From Tahibacter soli (GTDB lineage: Bacteria > Pseudomonadota > Gammaproteobacteria > Xanthomonadales > Rhodanobacteraceae), in assembly GCF_025717065.2 (NCBI RefSeq), contig NZ_JAOVZO020000018.1, positions 744,001-808,000 of the forward strand: a DNA stretch of 64,000 nt. The letters run 5' to 3'. Each line of letters begins with the position of its first letter. The first letter of the stretch is position 1. The notes under the pieces are model-generated. The model saw only the letters and a list, made by a program, of their open reading frames with translations, searched no databases and was not told the origin of the DNA. Positions 8,992-17,131 of this stretch are shown here, in pieces. A program made the translations under genes and the position numbers.

Positions 8992-9354
8992 TCACTCGGC
9001 CGTCTTGTTCTGGCAGGCGAGCAGATCGTCGTCGTCGATGACCCACTTTTCCTTGTCGGCGCACAGCGCGACGTTCTCGACGATGCACTCGTCGCCGTCT
9101 TCGTCGACGACGCGCACGTCGTAGGAGTCGCACGGCACGCCGGTCAGCGTGAACGTTTCGCCGGTGCCGATCGTGTGCTTGCCGAGCTGGTCCTCGCCCC
9201 ACTCGCGCTCTTCGGTCGGCGAGAAGTACAGCTCGTGGATCGCCCAGTGCGAGAGGTTCTTGAGCACGACTTTCGAGTCGCCCGCGGCCGAGGCCGGAAG
9301 CGTGACGAGACCGGCCGCCGCGACGAGCGCGGCGACGCCGAGTTGCTTGATCAT
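8992..9354 (-). CDS. small exported acidic protein, function unknown
   Basis: 120-residue protein with a clear signal peptide (about 1-24, MIKQ start, cleavage near PASAAG). The mature part is very acidic (runs such as DEDGDE and DDDD) and has four Cys (in PCDSYDV, DECIVE, ALCADK and LLACQN), which suggests two disulfides in the periplasm. The start is chosen at the ATG after AGGGGA; a 17-codon longer frame would bury the signal peptide. Similar small periplasmic proteins exist in Lysobacterales, but I know no role. Monocistronic, convergent with rpmBG. Confidence 0.82.
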   Translation of the reverse strand: MIKQLGVAALVAAAGLVTLPASAAGDSKVVLKNLSHWAIHELYFSPTEEREWGEDQLGKHTIGTGETFTLTGVPCDSYDVRVVDEDGDECIVENVALCADKEKWVIDDDDLLACQNKTAE

Positions 9355-9579
9355 GGTTTGTCCCCTGTAGACACCCCGCCGTCCGCGCAGCGGAATGCTG
9401 CACACCCCGACGGCGACGCGATACTAAGCGCAACGGGCCGTTTCCGGCTATCGCCCCCGCGGCGCATTCTTCTCTTTATTTGTCCACTATTCAACTCGGA
9501 CGAGGCGGGGCGCCCGGGCCGTGACGCGCGCGCGGGCGTTGGCCGCGAACCGAGGTTTTCAACGGCCGAGGTCGCGCCC

Positions 9580-9607
9580 AAAAAAAACGCCCGCTTGCGC
9601 GGGCGTT
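9580..9607 (-). terminator. intrinsic terminator of the desaturase gene
   Basis: On the minus strand: stem AACGCCCGC/GCGGGCGTT with a four-base loop, then a run of T. It starts 25 bases downstream of the desaturase stop. Confidence 0.92.
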
Positions 9608-9632
9608 CGATTCACGTGCGACGCGGCGCGAA

Positions 9633-10829
9633 TCAGCGCGCGTGCGCGAGCTGGTAGCCCTTCAGGCGCGAGGCGAACTCGCCGAGCGCGCGAATGCCCG
9701 ATTCCTCGGCTTCGCGGCACCACTGCTTGAGGCCTTCGAGCATCGCCTCGCCGTTGCGGGTTTCCGTGAGTTCATGCAGACGGTTGCGGTATTCCATGAC
9801 CGTGGCCATGACCGGGCGGGCGCTCACCCACTGCGTCAGGCGCTCGCGGCCCTCGTGATCGAGCCAGCGGCCGCCGCTCGACAGCGCGCGGCGCAGACGG
9901 CCCGGCAGGTCCTTGAGATTGTTGCCGGCGCGCATCGCCTCTTCGTGCAGCGTCGGCGCGATGACGACGCGGAAGTAGTCGGTCATGACCTGAAACTTGT
10001 GCGCGATCACGGCCTTGATCGTTTCGCCGTCCGGCAGGTGCACCGCCGGCCGCACGTCGAGCGACGGCGCGACGCGCAGCACCTTGGCCATGCCGACCGC
10101 CTGGAACAGACGGATCGCGGCCCAGCCGATGTCGAACTCCCACTTGCGCAGCGCGAACTTCGACGAGCTCGGGAACGCGTGGTGATTGTTGTGGAGTTCT
10201 TCGCCGCCGATGACGAAGCCCCACGGCGTGAGGTTCGTCGAGGTGTCGTTGCTTTCGAAGTTGCGATAGCCCCACCAGTGGCCCAGACCGTTGACGACGC
10301 CGGCGGCCCAGAACGGAATCCAGATCATCTGGCTCGCCCAGATCACGACACCCCACAGGCCGAACAGCGAGAAGTTCAAGAGCAGCATGAACGTCGGGCC
10401 GAGCTCCGGAAAGCGCGAATAGACGTTGCGCTCGAGCCAGTCGTCCGGCGTGCCGTGGCCGTACTTTTCCATCGCGTCGTCGTCGCGGCGCGCCTTGCGG
10501 TACAGGTCGACGCCGTCGAGCAGCACCTTCTTGATGCCGTAGATCTGCGGGCTGTGCGGATCTTCCTCGGTTTCGCACTTCGCATGATGCTTGCGGTGGA
10601 TGGCGACCCATTCCTTCGTGACCATCGCGGTGGACGCCCACGACCAGAAACGGAAGAAATGTGCCAGAACCGGATGGAAGTCGACGCCGCGGTGCGCCTG
10701 GCTGCGATGCAGATACAGCGTCACGGAGAAGATCGTCAGCTGGGTGACGATGAGGAAATAGACCACATGGGTCGCCCAACCGGCCTGCAGCAGGCCGCCG
10801 GTCAGAAAATCGGCCACGACATCGAACAT
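9633..10829 (-). CDS. membrane fatty-acid desaturase (acyl-CoA/acyl-lipid type)
   Basis: Di-iron integral-membrane desaturase that introduces a cis double bond into acyl chains and so tunes membrane fluidity. The three histidine boxes are present in order: HRSQAH near residue 40, HRKHH near 78 and HNNHH near 212. Hydrophobic membrane spans lie before the first box and between the second and third. 398 residues from the ATG at 10829; an 11-codon longer frame exists but lacks conservation. The C-terminal ~130 residues form a long charged helical tail, as in DesA-like bacterial enzymes. Divergent from the ABC operon; single gene with its own terminator. Confidence 0.93.
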   Translation of the reverse strand: MFDVVADFLTGGLLQAGWATHVVYFLIVTQLTIFSVTLYLHRSQAHRGVDFHPVLAHFFRFWSWASTAMVTKEWVAIHRKHHAKCETEEDPHSPQIYGIKKVLLDGVDLYRKARRDDDAMEKYGHGTPDDWLERNVYSRFPELGPTFMLLLNFSLFGLWGVVIWASQMIWIPFWAAGVVNGLGHWWGYRNFESNDTSTNLTPWGFVIGGEELHNNHHAFPSSSKFALRKWEFDIGWAAIRLFQAVGMAKVLRVAPSLDVRPAVHLPDGETIKAVIAHKFQVMTDYFRVVIAPTLHEEAMRAGNNLKDLPGRLRRALSSGGRWLDHEGRERLTQWVSARPVMATVMEYRNRLHELTETRNGEAMLEGLKQWCREAEESGIRALGEFASRLKGYQLAHAR

Positions 10830-11018
10830 TGGAGTAAACCACCGAGAAAGGCAGAAGCGCACTATACGCGAGCCGCGATGTTGGGACTATGACGCGCAAG
10901 TACAAGTATGCGTTCGGAAATGTTAAATCTCCGACGCGCAGTTGTGGAATGCAAGACGGATGCCGCACGGCACGCCGGCTTGCCGCCGCAACGCCGTAAC
11001 GGCAACAATCCGGCCCCT

Positions 11019-11783
11019 GTGACCGCCCCCGACGACATCGCCGACGCCGCGCCGCTCCTGCAACTGACCGACCTGTCGCGCCGCCTCGCCGGTCGGGAGG
11101 TCGTCCGCGGCGTCAACCTCGCGCTCGCGCGCGGCGAAGTGCTGGGCCTGCTCGGCGTGAACGGTGCCGGCAAATCGACCACCTTGCGCATGATCGCCGG
11201 CGTGCTGGCGCCGACGTCGGGTAGCGTGCGCATCGACGGCGACGATCTCTACGACGATCCGTCGATCGCACGCCGGCGCATCGGCTACCTGCCGGAACGC
11301 GCGCCGCTGCATCCGGAGCTGACCGTCGCCGAATACCTGCGCTTCTGCGCCCGCCTGCGCGGCCTCGCGAACGCCGAAGCGACCACGGCCGTGGCGCGCG
11401 AAATCGAGCGCTGCGACCTCGGCGACGTGCGCCGGCGCCTGATCGGCCAGCTGTCGAAGGGCTATCAGCAGCGCGTCGGCATCGCGCAGGCGCTGCTGCA
11501 TGCGCCGCCGTTGATCGTGCTCGACGAACCGGCGTCGGGCCTCGACCCGGTGCAGGCCATCCGCATGCGCGAACTCGTGCGGAGTCTACGGGCGAACCAC
11601 GCGGTACTGCTGTCGACGCATCTTTTGGCCGAAGCCGAAGCCGGCTGCGACCGCATCGCGATCCTGCACCGCGGCGAACTGCGTCATGCCATGATCGTGC
11701 AGCCCGGCGAGACGGCGCGGCTCGAGCAGCTGTTCCTGCGCATCGCAAGCGACGTCGCGCTGCCGGCGGAGCCGCACGCATGA
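11019..11783 (+). CDS. ABC transporter ATP-binding protein (GldA-like)
   Basis: Nucleotide-binding subunit of an export-type ABC system. In order it shows Walker A GVNGAGKST, signature LSKGYQQRVG, Walker B LIVLDEP and the switch His in LLSTH. The C-terminus is short (about 30 residues after the switch). The start is uncertain: GTG at 11019 is used, but in-frame ATGs at 10908 and 10920 would add 37 or 33 residues without conservation. None has a strong ribosome-binding site. It overlaps the permease gene by 4 bases (ATGA), the first of three such couplings that define a four-gene operon to 14663. Confidence 0.92.
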   Translation: MTAPDDIADAAPLLQLTDLSRRLAGREVVRGVNLALARGEVLGLLGVNGAGKSTTLRMIAGVLAPTSGSVRIDGDDLYDDPSIARRRIGYLPERAPLHPELTVAEYLRFCARLRGLANAEATTAVAREIERCDLGDVRRRLIGQLSKGYQQRVGIAQALLHAPPLIVLDEPASGLDPVQAIRMRELVRSLRANHAVLLSTHLLAEAEAGCDRIAILHRGELRHAMIVQPGETARLEQLFLRIASDVALPAEPHA

Positions 11784-12538
11784 GCGCAAGCCTCGTCATC
11801 GCCCGCCACGAGGTGCGCCGGCTCATCGTGCAGCCGTGGTCGTGGGGGCTCATGGCCGCGGCCGTCGCGCTGCTCGCCTATCAATTCCTGATCGCGCTCG
11901 ACCGGTTCCTGCAGCTCGCACCGAAGCTCGCCGCGGCGCCCGACGGTGCCGGCGCGACCGATATCGTGGCCGCGTCGATGTTCAGCGCGTACGCGAACCT
12001 GCTGTTGTTTCTCGTGCCGCTCCTTTCGATGCGCACGATCGCCGGCGAGCGCCGCCAGCATTCGCTGACGCTGCTGCTCGCTGCCGGCGTCGGCAACGGC
12101 GCGATCGTGTTCGGCAAATGGCTCGGCGTGATGGCGTGGCTCGTGCTGCTGACCGCGCTCGTCGCGCTGATGCCTCTCTCGCTCGTCGCCGGCACCGCGC
12201 TCGATCTCGGCCGCGTCGGCGCCGCGCTGCTCGGCCTCGTGCTCCAAGCGGGCCTCCTGGCCGCGATCGGCGTGATGGCGTCGGCGTGGACCGCGCAGCC
12301 CGCGCTCGCCGCCGCCGTCGCGATCGCGATCAACCTGTTCCTGACGCTGGTGGACGCCGGCGCGCGGCTGCAGGGCGTGTCGAACGGCGCGATCAACTGG
12401 CTCGCCGTCACGAGCCACATCGAACCGCCGTTCCGCGGCATCGTGGCGAGCGTCGACATCGCGTATTTCGTCATCCTCGGCGCCGTCGCGCTCGCGCTCG
12501 CGGCGAACCGGCTCGACGCGCTGCGGAGCGCCGACTGA
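11780..12538 (+). CDS. ABC transporter permease (GldF-like)
   Basis: 252-residue integral membrane protein with about six hydrophobic helices, the ABC-2 permease pattern. Its neighbours are a GldA-like ATPase before it and a GldG-like protein after it, the same order as the gldFG systems of Bacteroidota and related 'Gld' ABC sets found widely in Proteobacteria, where gliding is not involved. Substrate unknown. Its stop shares one base with the next start (TGATG). Confidence 0.93.
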   Translation: MSASLVIARHEVRRLIVQPWSWGLMAAAVALLAYQFLIALDRFLQLAPKLAAAPDGAGATDIVAASMFSAYANLLLFLVPLLSMRTIAGERRQHSLTLLLAAGVGNGAIVFGKWLGVMAWLVLLTALVALMPLSLVAGTALDLGRVGAALLGLVLQAGLLAAIGVMASAWTAQPALAAAVAIAINLFLTLVDAGARLQGVSNGAINWLAVTSHIEPPFRGIVASVDIAYFVILGAVALALAANRLDALRSAD

Positions 12539-13884
12539 TGCGCGCGCGCCTGGGCAGCTTCGCATTCGCGATCGGCGTCGTGATCGCCGCGGCGCTGGCG
12601 GCCTTCCTGTCGACGCGCTACGCGTTTCGCGTCGACGTCAGCGCCGCGCAGCGCGCGTCGCTCGCGCCGCAAAGCCGCGACCTGCTGCACGCGCTGACCG
12701 GCCCCGTCGACGTCGTCTCGTACGCGAGCCGTAGCGGCAATCTGCGCGAGGTGATCGCCAATTTCGTCGCGCGCTACCGGGCCGAGAAGCCGGACATCGC
12801 ATTGCGCTTCGTCGACCCCGAGGCCGACCCCGCCGCGATGCGCGAGCGCGGCGTGCGCGTCGACGGCGAACTGGAGATTTCGTACGGCGGCCGCAGCGAA
12901 CGCCTGAAGTTTCTGAGCGAGCGCGAATTCTCGAACGCGCTGCTGCGCCTGTCGCGCGGACGCACGCACGTCGTCGCCTTCCTCGCCGGCGCCGGCGAGC
13001 GCAAGCCCGACGGCGACGCGAACGCCGACGTCGGCCAGTTCGGCAAGCTCCTGGCCGAACAGGGCGTGCGTGCGGTGCCGCTCGTGCTCGGCACCGGCGC
13101 CGCGGTACCCGACAACACCGACCTCGTCGTCATCGCCAATCCGCGCGTCGCGCTCGACGCCGGCGTCGTCGCGGCGCTCGTCGACTGGATCGACGGCGGC
13201 GGTGCGCTGCTGTGGCTGACCGAACCCGGCGAAAACGCGGGCCTCGAGGCGCTCGCGAACGTGCTGTCGGTGCGCGCGCTGCCCGGCACCGTCGTCGACG
13301 GCGCGGGCGCGGCGATCGGCATCGGCGATCCGAGCTTCGTCGCCATGAGCACGTATCCGCCGCATGCGATCACGCGCGGTTTTCAGCTCACGACGCTGCT
13401 GCCGCAGGCCGCCGCGCTCGCGCAGCTCGGCGCCGCGCGCTGGGATGTCAAACCGATCCTGCGCAGCGGCGCGCAGAGCTGGAGCGAGTCGGGCGCCATT
13501 CCGAAAAGCGGCGAACCGACGACGATCCGCTACGACGAAAACACCGACGAACTGCGCGGCCCGCTCGACCTCGGCTTCGCGCTGTCGCGCCTGTCGCCTC
13601 GGCCGGACCGGCGCGAACAACGCGCCGCAGTGATCGGCGACGGCGATTTTCTGTCGAACAGCTTTCTCGGCAACGGCGGCAATCGCGAATTCGGGCAGCG
13701 CCTGTTCAACTGGCTGCTCGCCGACGATGCCCTGATCGAGGTGCCCGACCGCGGCGCGCCGGACCGCGAAATCGCGCTGTCGCAAGGCGCGCTCGGCGCG
13801 ATCGGCCTCGGTTTTCTGGTCGGTTTGCCGGCGCTGCTCGTCGGCCTCGGCGGCACGATCTGGTGGATCCGGCGGCGGCGATGA
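12538..13884 (+). CDS. GldG-family ABC accessory/substrate-binding protein
   Basis: 448-residue protein anchored at both ends: one transmembrane helix at residues ~8-26 and a second near 420-442, followed by the basic end IRRRR. Between them lies a periplasmic alpha/beta domain with DLVVIANPR and [11 protein letters not shown], typical of the GldG/DUF4350-like 'ABC-type uncharacterised transport system' domain. Length is within the family range. It is coupled to the permease upstream (1-base overlap) and to the DUF4340-like gene downstream (4-base overlap), so the four products probably form one envelope complex. Confidence 0.9.
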   Translation: MRARLGSFAFAIGVVIAAALAAFLSTRYAFRVDVSAAQRASLAPQSRDLLHALTGPVDVVSYASRSGNLREVIANFVARYRAEKPDIALRFVDPEADPAAMRERGVRVDGELEISYGGRSERLKFLSEREFSNALLRLSRGRTHVVAFLAGAGERKPDGDANADVGQFGKLLAEQGVRAVPLVLGTGAAVPDNTDLVVIANPRVALDAGVVAALVDWIDGGGALLWLTEPGENAGLEALANVLSVRALPGTVVDGAGAAIGIGDPSFVAMSTYPPHAITRGFQLTTLLPQAAALAQLGAARWDVKPILRSGAQSWSESGAIPKSGEPTTIRYDENTDELRGPLDLGFALSRLSPRPDRREQRAAVIGDGDFLSNSFLGNGGNREFGQRLFNWLLADDALIEVPDRGAPDREIALSQGALGAIGLGFLVGLPALLVGLGGTIWWIRRRR

Positions 13885-14663
13885 AGCGGCGCACGCGCAC
13901 CCGGCTGATGCTCGTGCTGCTCGTCGCGCTGCTCGGCGCCGCGGCATACGCCGAACTCCTGCGCGAAGAATGGGCGCAGCCGCGCCCGCTGACGACGGTC
14001 GATACGAGCGCCGCCGCGCGCATCGTCGTGGAATGCCGCACCTGCCGCGGCCGCACATTCGAGCGCACGCCCGCGGGCTGGCGCATGCGCGAGCCGTACG
14101 CGTTCGCGGCGAGCGACGAAGCCGTGGCGCGCCTCCTCGCGATCGCGTCGGCGCCGATGCGCAAGCGCCGCGCGGCGGCCGACGCCGACGCGAAGAAGCT
14201 CGGCCTCGATCCGCCGGTCGCGTCGATCCACATCGACGACCTGCGCATCGACGTCGGCACGACCGACGCGATCAACGGCCTGCGCTACGTGCGGCACGGC
14301 GGCGACATCGCGCTGGTGCACGACAACTACAGCGCGTGGCTGCTCGCGCCGCCGGAGAGCGAGCTCGACCGGCGACTCGCGCCGCCCGATTTCGATCTTG
14401 CGACCGTGCGCGTCGACGGCGACGAGCGGCCGGCGCTCGCCGCCGCCTGGCGCATCGTGACGACGAGCCAGGTCGTCGCGTCGAACACGATCGTCGCCGA
14501 AGGCGAAATCCGGCGCCGGATCGAACTCGCCGCGAAGGACGGCTCGACGCTGCGCTTTACGCTCGTGCGCGGCGACGGCCGCTACGTTGCGCTGCGCGAC
14601 GACCTGCCGCTGGCGTATCCGCTCGAAGAAGCGCAGGTGCAGCACCTGCTGCCGCCGCCGTAG
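13881..14663 (+). CDS. DUF4340-like membrane-anchored protein of the ABC operon
   Basis: 260-residue protein with an N-terminal signal anchor (about 8-26) and a periplasmic domain. The middle pattern of paired beta strands around [10 protein letters not shown], followed by [12 protein letters not shown], resembles DUF4340 proteins, which are repeatedly found after GldFG-type ABC genes. A CxxC (CRTC, ~residues 53-56) is present and could be redox active or structural. Four-base ATGA overlap with the GldG-like gene. mutM starts 8 bases after its stop and may be co-transcribed. Confidence 0.85.
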   Translation: MKRRTRTRLMLVLLVALLGAAAYAELLREEWAQPRPLTTVDTSAAARIVVECRTCRGRTFERTPAGWRMREPYAFAASDEAVARLLAIASAPMRKRRAAADADAKKLGLDPPVASIHIDDLRIDVGTTDAINGLRYVRHGGDIALVHDNYSAWLLAPPESELDRRLAPPDFDLATVRVDGDERPALAAAWRIVTTSQVVASNTIVAEGEIRRRIELAAKDGSTLRFTLVRGDGRYVALRDDLPLAYPLEEAQVQHLLPPP

Positions 14664-14671
14664 GTGCCGCG

Positions 14672-15481
14672 ATGCCCGAACTGCCCGAAGTCGAAACCAC
14701 GCGCCGGGGCCTCGCGCCGCACCTGATCGGCCGGCGCATTCTCGCCGTGACCGTGCGCAAGGCGCTGCGCTGGCCGGTGCCGGACGAGCTGCGCGAATAC
14801 CTGCCGCAGCAGCGCATCGACGCGATCGAGCGCCGCGCGAAATACCTGCTCGTGCACACGCAGGCCGGCAGCGCGCTCTTGCACCTCGGCATGTCCGGTT
14901 CGCTGCGCGTGCTGCCGCAGGAAACGCCGCCGGGCCTGCACGACCACGTCGACTGGCGGCTCGATTCGGCGCGCATCCTGCGCTACACCGATCCGCGCCG
15001 CTTCGGCTGCCAGCTGTGGCAGCCGAGCGGCGAGACGCATCCGCTGCTGCGCGACCTCGGCCCCGAGCCGCTGTCGGACGATTTCGACGGCGATTATTTG
15101 TGGAAACTGTCGCGCGGTCGGGCGGCGGCCGTGAAGCTGTTCCTGATGGACCAGAAAGTCGTCGTCGGAGTCGGCAACATCTATGCGGCCGAAGCGCTGT
15201 TCGCGGCCGGTATTCATCCGAAACGCGCGGCGGGCCAGGTGTCGCGCGAGCGCTACGCGCGGCTCGCCGGCGAGGTCAGGCGCATTCTCGACTACGCGAT
15301 CGCGCGCGGCGGCACGACGCTGCGCGATTTCATCAGTCCGGACGGCGCGCCGGGCTATTTCGAGCAGGAGCTCTTCGTCTACGGCCGCGCGGGCGAGCCG
15401 TGCAAGACGTGCGGCGCGAAGGTCCGCGCGATTACACTCGGACAGCGCAGTACGTTCTACTGCGCGCACTGCCAGCGATAG
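14672..15481 (+). CDS. mutM: formamidopyrimidine-DNA glycosylase (8-oxoguanine repair)
   Basis: Base-excision repair enzyme that removes 8-oxoG and FapyG and nicks the strand by beta/delta elimination. 269 residues. All key residues are visible: Pro2 and Glu3 in MPELPEVE, Lys57 in RRAKYLLV, the helix-two-turn-helix segment [12 protein letters not shown], and the C-terminal zinc finger CxxC-16-CxxC (CKTC and CAHC). The ATG at 14672 is required because Pro2 is the nucleophile. It lies 8 bases after the ABC operon and 9 bases before an unknown small gene. Confidence 0.98.
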   Translation: MPELPEVETTRRGLAPHLIGRRILAVTVRKALRWPVPDELREYLPQQRIDAIERRAKYLLVHTQAGSALLHLGMSGSLRVLPQETPPGLHDHVDWRLDSARILRYTDPRRFGCQLWQPSGETHPLLRDLGPEPLSDDFDGDYLWKLSRGRAAAVKLFLMDQKVVVGVGNIYAAEALFAAGIHPKRAAGQVSRERYARLAGEVRRILDYAIARGGTTLRDFISPDGAPGYFEQELFVYGRAGEPCKTCGAKVRAITLGQRSTFYCAHCQR

Positions 15482-15490
15482 AGAACCACG

Positions 15491-15844
15491 ATGACGCGCG
15501 AATACACGCCGGGCACCGGCAACGAACGCTGGCCTTCCGGCAACTACGTCGATCTCGCGGTCATCGCGCTGAGCGAGAAGCGCATGCGCGAGCTGCTCGC
15601 GGCCGAACCGCAGTACGGCGTCGATTCGGGCCTGGGGCCGTGGGTATTGTTCGGCGGCCGGCTCAGCGACGGCACGATGATCGAATTCGTCTACCACGCG
15701 TATGCCCCGGGGCCGCACGGCTTCGATTTTCGCGTCGACGCGAAGGCGAACTACGAAAGCGTGTTCCATCGCGTGCTGCGGCTGTTGCGGGTGGAGCGCA
15801 CGCAGCTGGCGTGGATTTCCGATCTGGTCGTCGACGCGCGCTGA
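15491..15844 (+). CDS. hypothetical protein, 117 aa
   Basis: Soluble cytoplasmic protein with no recognised motif; starts 9 bases after mutM. It contains several aromatic residues in what looks like a beta-sheet core (GPWVLFGGRLSDGTMIEFVY). Position and spacing suggest it rides on the mutM transcript, but nothing ties it to DNA repair beyond that. Confidence 0.75.
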   Translation: MTREYTPGTGNERWPSGNYVDLAVIALSEKRMRELLAAEPQYGVDSGLGPWVLFGGRLSDGTMIEFVYHAYAPGPHGFDFRVDAKANYESVFHRVLRLLRVERTQLAWISDLVVDAR

Positions 15845-15920
15845 ACGCACACGGCCCGGCGTCGCGACGGCGCCGCCGTTCCGGTACCTTACGGATGACC
15901 GCCGCCCGGAGAGGATCTCT

Positions 15921-16433
15921 ATGCGCCCGCTTCCCCTCGCATTCGCGCTGTCGCTGCTCGCGTCCGCCGCGGCCTGCGCCGCGCCCGAGAAGGACGCCGA
16001 TCGCGCCGCGCGCTACGCCGTCGAACTCGAGCGCAAGCCGCTCGCCGCCGAAGCGCCCGACCAGCGCCAATGGCTGCTGCACTGGGTCAACGACACGCCG
16101 GACTACACCGTCACCGTCTGCGACGTGCTGACCGAAGGGCAGAAGGTCGGATCGCCGTATTCGGCCGAGCTCCTGGCGCAGCAGCTGTTCGGCAACGTCG
16201 CGTATCAGATCGCGCATCCGAGCGGCCTCAAGGACGAAATCACGCTGCAGATGGCCGGCATCGAAAGCGCACTGCGCACGTATCAGGCGCTGATCGCACA
16301 CGACCCGACCGCGCACGTGGCCTATCTCGACACGCTGCTCGAGAAGCAGCGCGCCGGCGCGCTCAACGCGTTCATGCGTCCGATCATCGTGCAGCGCTGC
16401 ATGAACCGGCCGGACGATTCCACGAACACGTAG
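15921..16433 (+). CDS. hypothetical exported protein, 170 aa
   Basis: Starts at an ATG preceded by GGAGAGGA. A signal peptide covers about residues 1-20 (ends AACAAPEK; a Cys at 19 is near but does not form a good lipobox). The mature protein is helical and has two further Cys (VTVCDV and QRCMN), which could form a disulfide. No family recognised. Convergent with tdk, stop codons only 4 bases apart. Confidence 0.78.
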   Translation: MRPLPLAFALSLLASAAACAAPEKDADRAARYAVELERKPLAAEAPDQRQWLLHWVNDTPDYTVTVCDVLTEGQKVGSPYSAELLAQQLFGNVAYQIAHPSGLKDEITLQMAGIESALRTYQALIAHDPTAHVAYLDTLLEKQRAGALNAFMRPIIVQRCMNRPDDSTNT

Positions 16434-16437
16434 ACGA

Positions 16438-17061
16438 TCACTCCAGCGGCAGTTCCGCCTGCTTGAGTTCGATGCGGCCGTCGCCCGCGACGATGCGCTT
16501 GAACTCGGCGCGGCTGACCGATACGTAGCGATCGTTGCCGCCGATCTCGACCTGCGGCCCCTGCGTCACCGCGCGGCCGTGCTCGTCGACGCGCACGACC
16601 ATCGTCGCCTTCTTGCCGGTGTGGCAGATCGTCTTGATCTCGGTCAGCGAATCGGCCCAGGCCATCAGATACTGGCTGCCTTCGAACAGCTCGCCGCGAA
16701 AGTCGGTGCGCAGGCCGTACGTGAGCACCGGAATCTTCAGCGCGTCGACGATTTCGGTCAGCTGCCACACCTGCGCCTTCGTCAGAAACTGGGCTTCGTC
16801 GACGAGTACGCAGTGCAGCGCGCCGTTCGCGGCCACGTCGTCGCGGGTGCGGGCCAGGAGATCTTCTTCGCGTTCGAAGATGCGGCCGTAGGCCTTCAGG
16901 CCGATGCGCGACGCGACGATGCCTTCGCCGAAGCGGTCGTCGAGCCGCGGCGTATAGATCAGCGTGCGCATGCCGCGTTCGAGATAGTTGTGCGCGCTCT
17001 GCAGGAGCGTCGTCGTCTTTCCCGCGTTCATCGCCGAGTAGTAGAAGTAGAGTTTGGCCAT
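16438..17061 (-). CDS. tdk: thymidine kinase, type II, with an altered zinc site
   Basis: Phosphorylates thymidine to dTMP in pyrimidine salvage. 207 residues. P-loop MNAGKTT at 11-17, Walker B-like LVDEAQF with catalytic Glu89, and the block [12 protein letters not shown] are diagnostic for bacterial/vaccinia-type TK. The E. coli enzyme binds zinc with Cys-x-Cys and Cys-x-x-His; here the first pair reads CHT (Cys146 retained, second Cys replaced by Thr) and the second reads SRAE, so three of four ligands are gone. The lasso domain must be stabilised in another way. Divergent from rep. Confidence 0.96.
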   Translation of the reverse strand: MAKLYFYYSAMNAGKTTTLLQSAHNYLERGMRTLIYTPRLDDRFGEGIVASRIGLKAYGRIFEREEDLLARTRDDVAANGALHCVLVDEAQFLTKAQVWQLTEIVDALKIPVLTYGLRTDFRGELFEGSQYLMAWADSLTEIKTICHTGKKATMVVRVDEHGRAVTQGPQVEIGGNDRYVSVSRAEFKRIVAGDGRIELKQAELPLE

Positions 17062-17131
17062 GGCTGCGGTATGCGACGGAGCGGGCGCGGTAGGTTAAAG
17101 TACGAATCGCCTCAGCGCATCTGTAGTGTCC

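Noticed and set aside
10830-10862. Longer desaturase start at 10862
   Set aside because: Adds 11 unconserved residues before the natural hydrophobic N-terminus.
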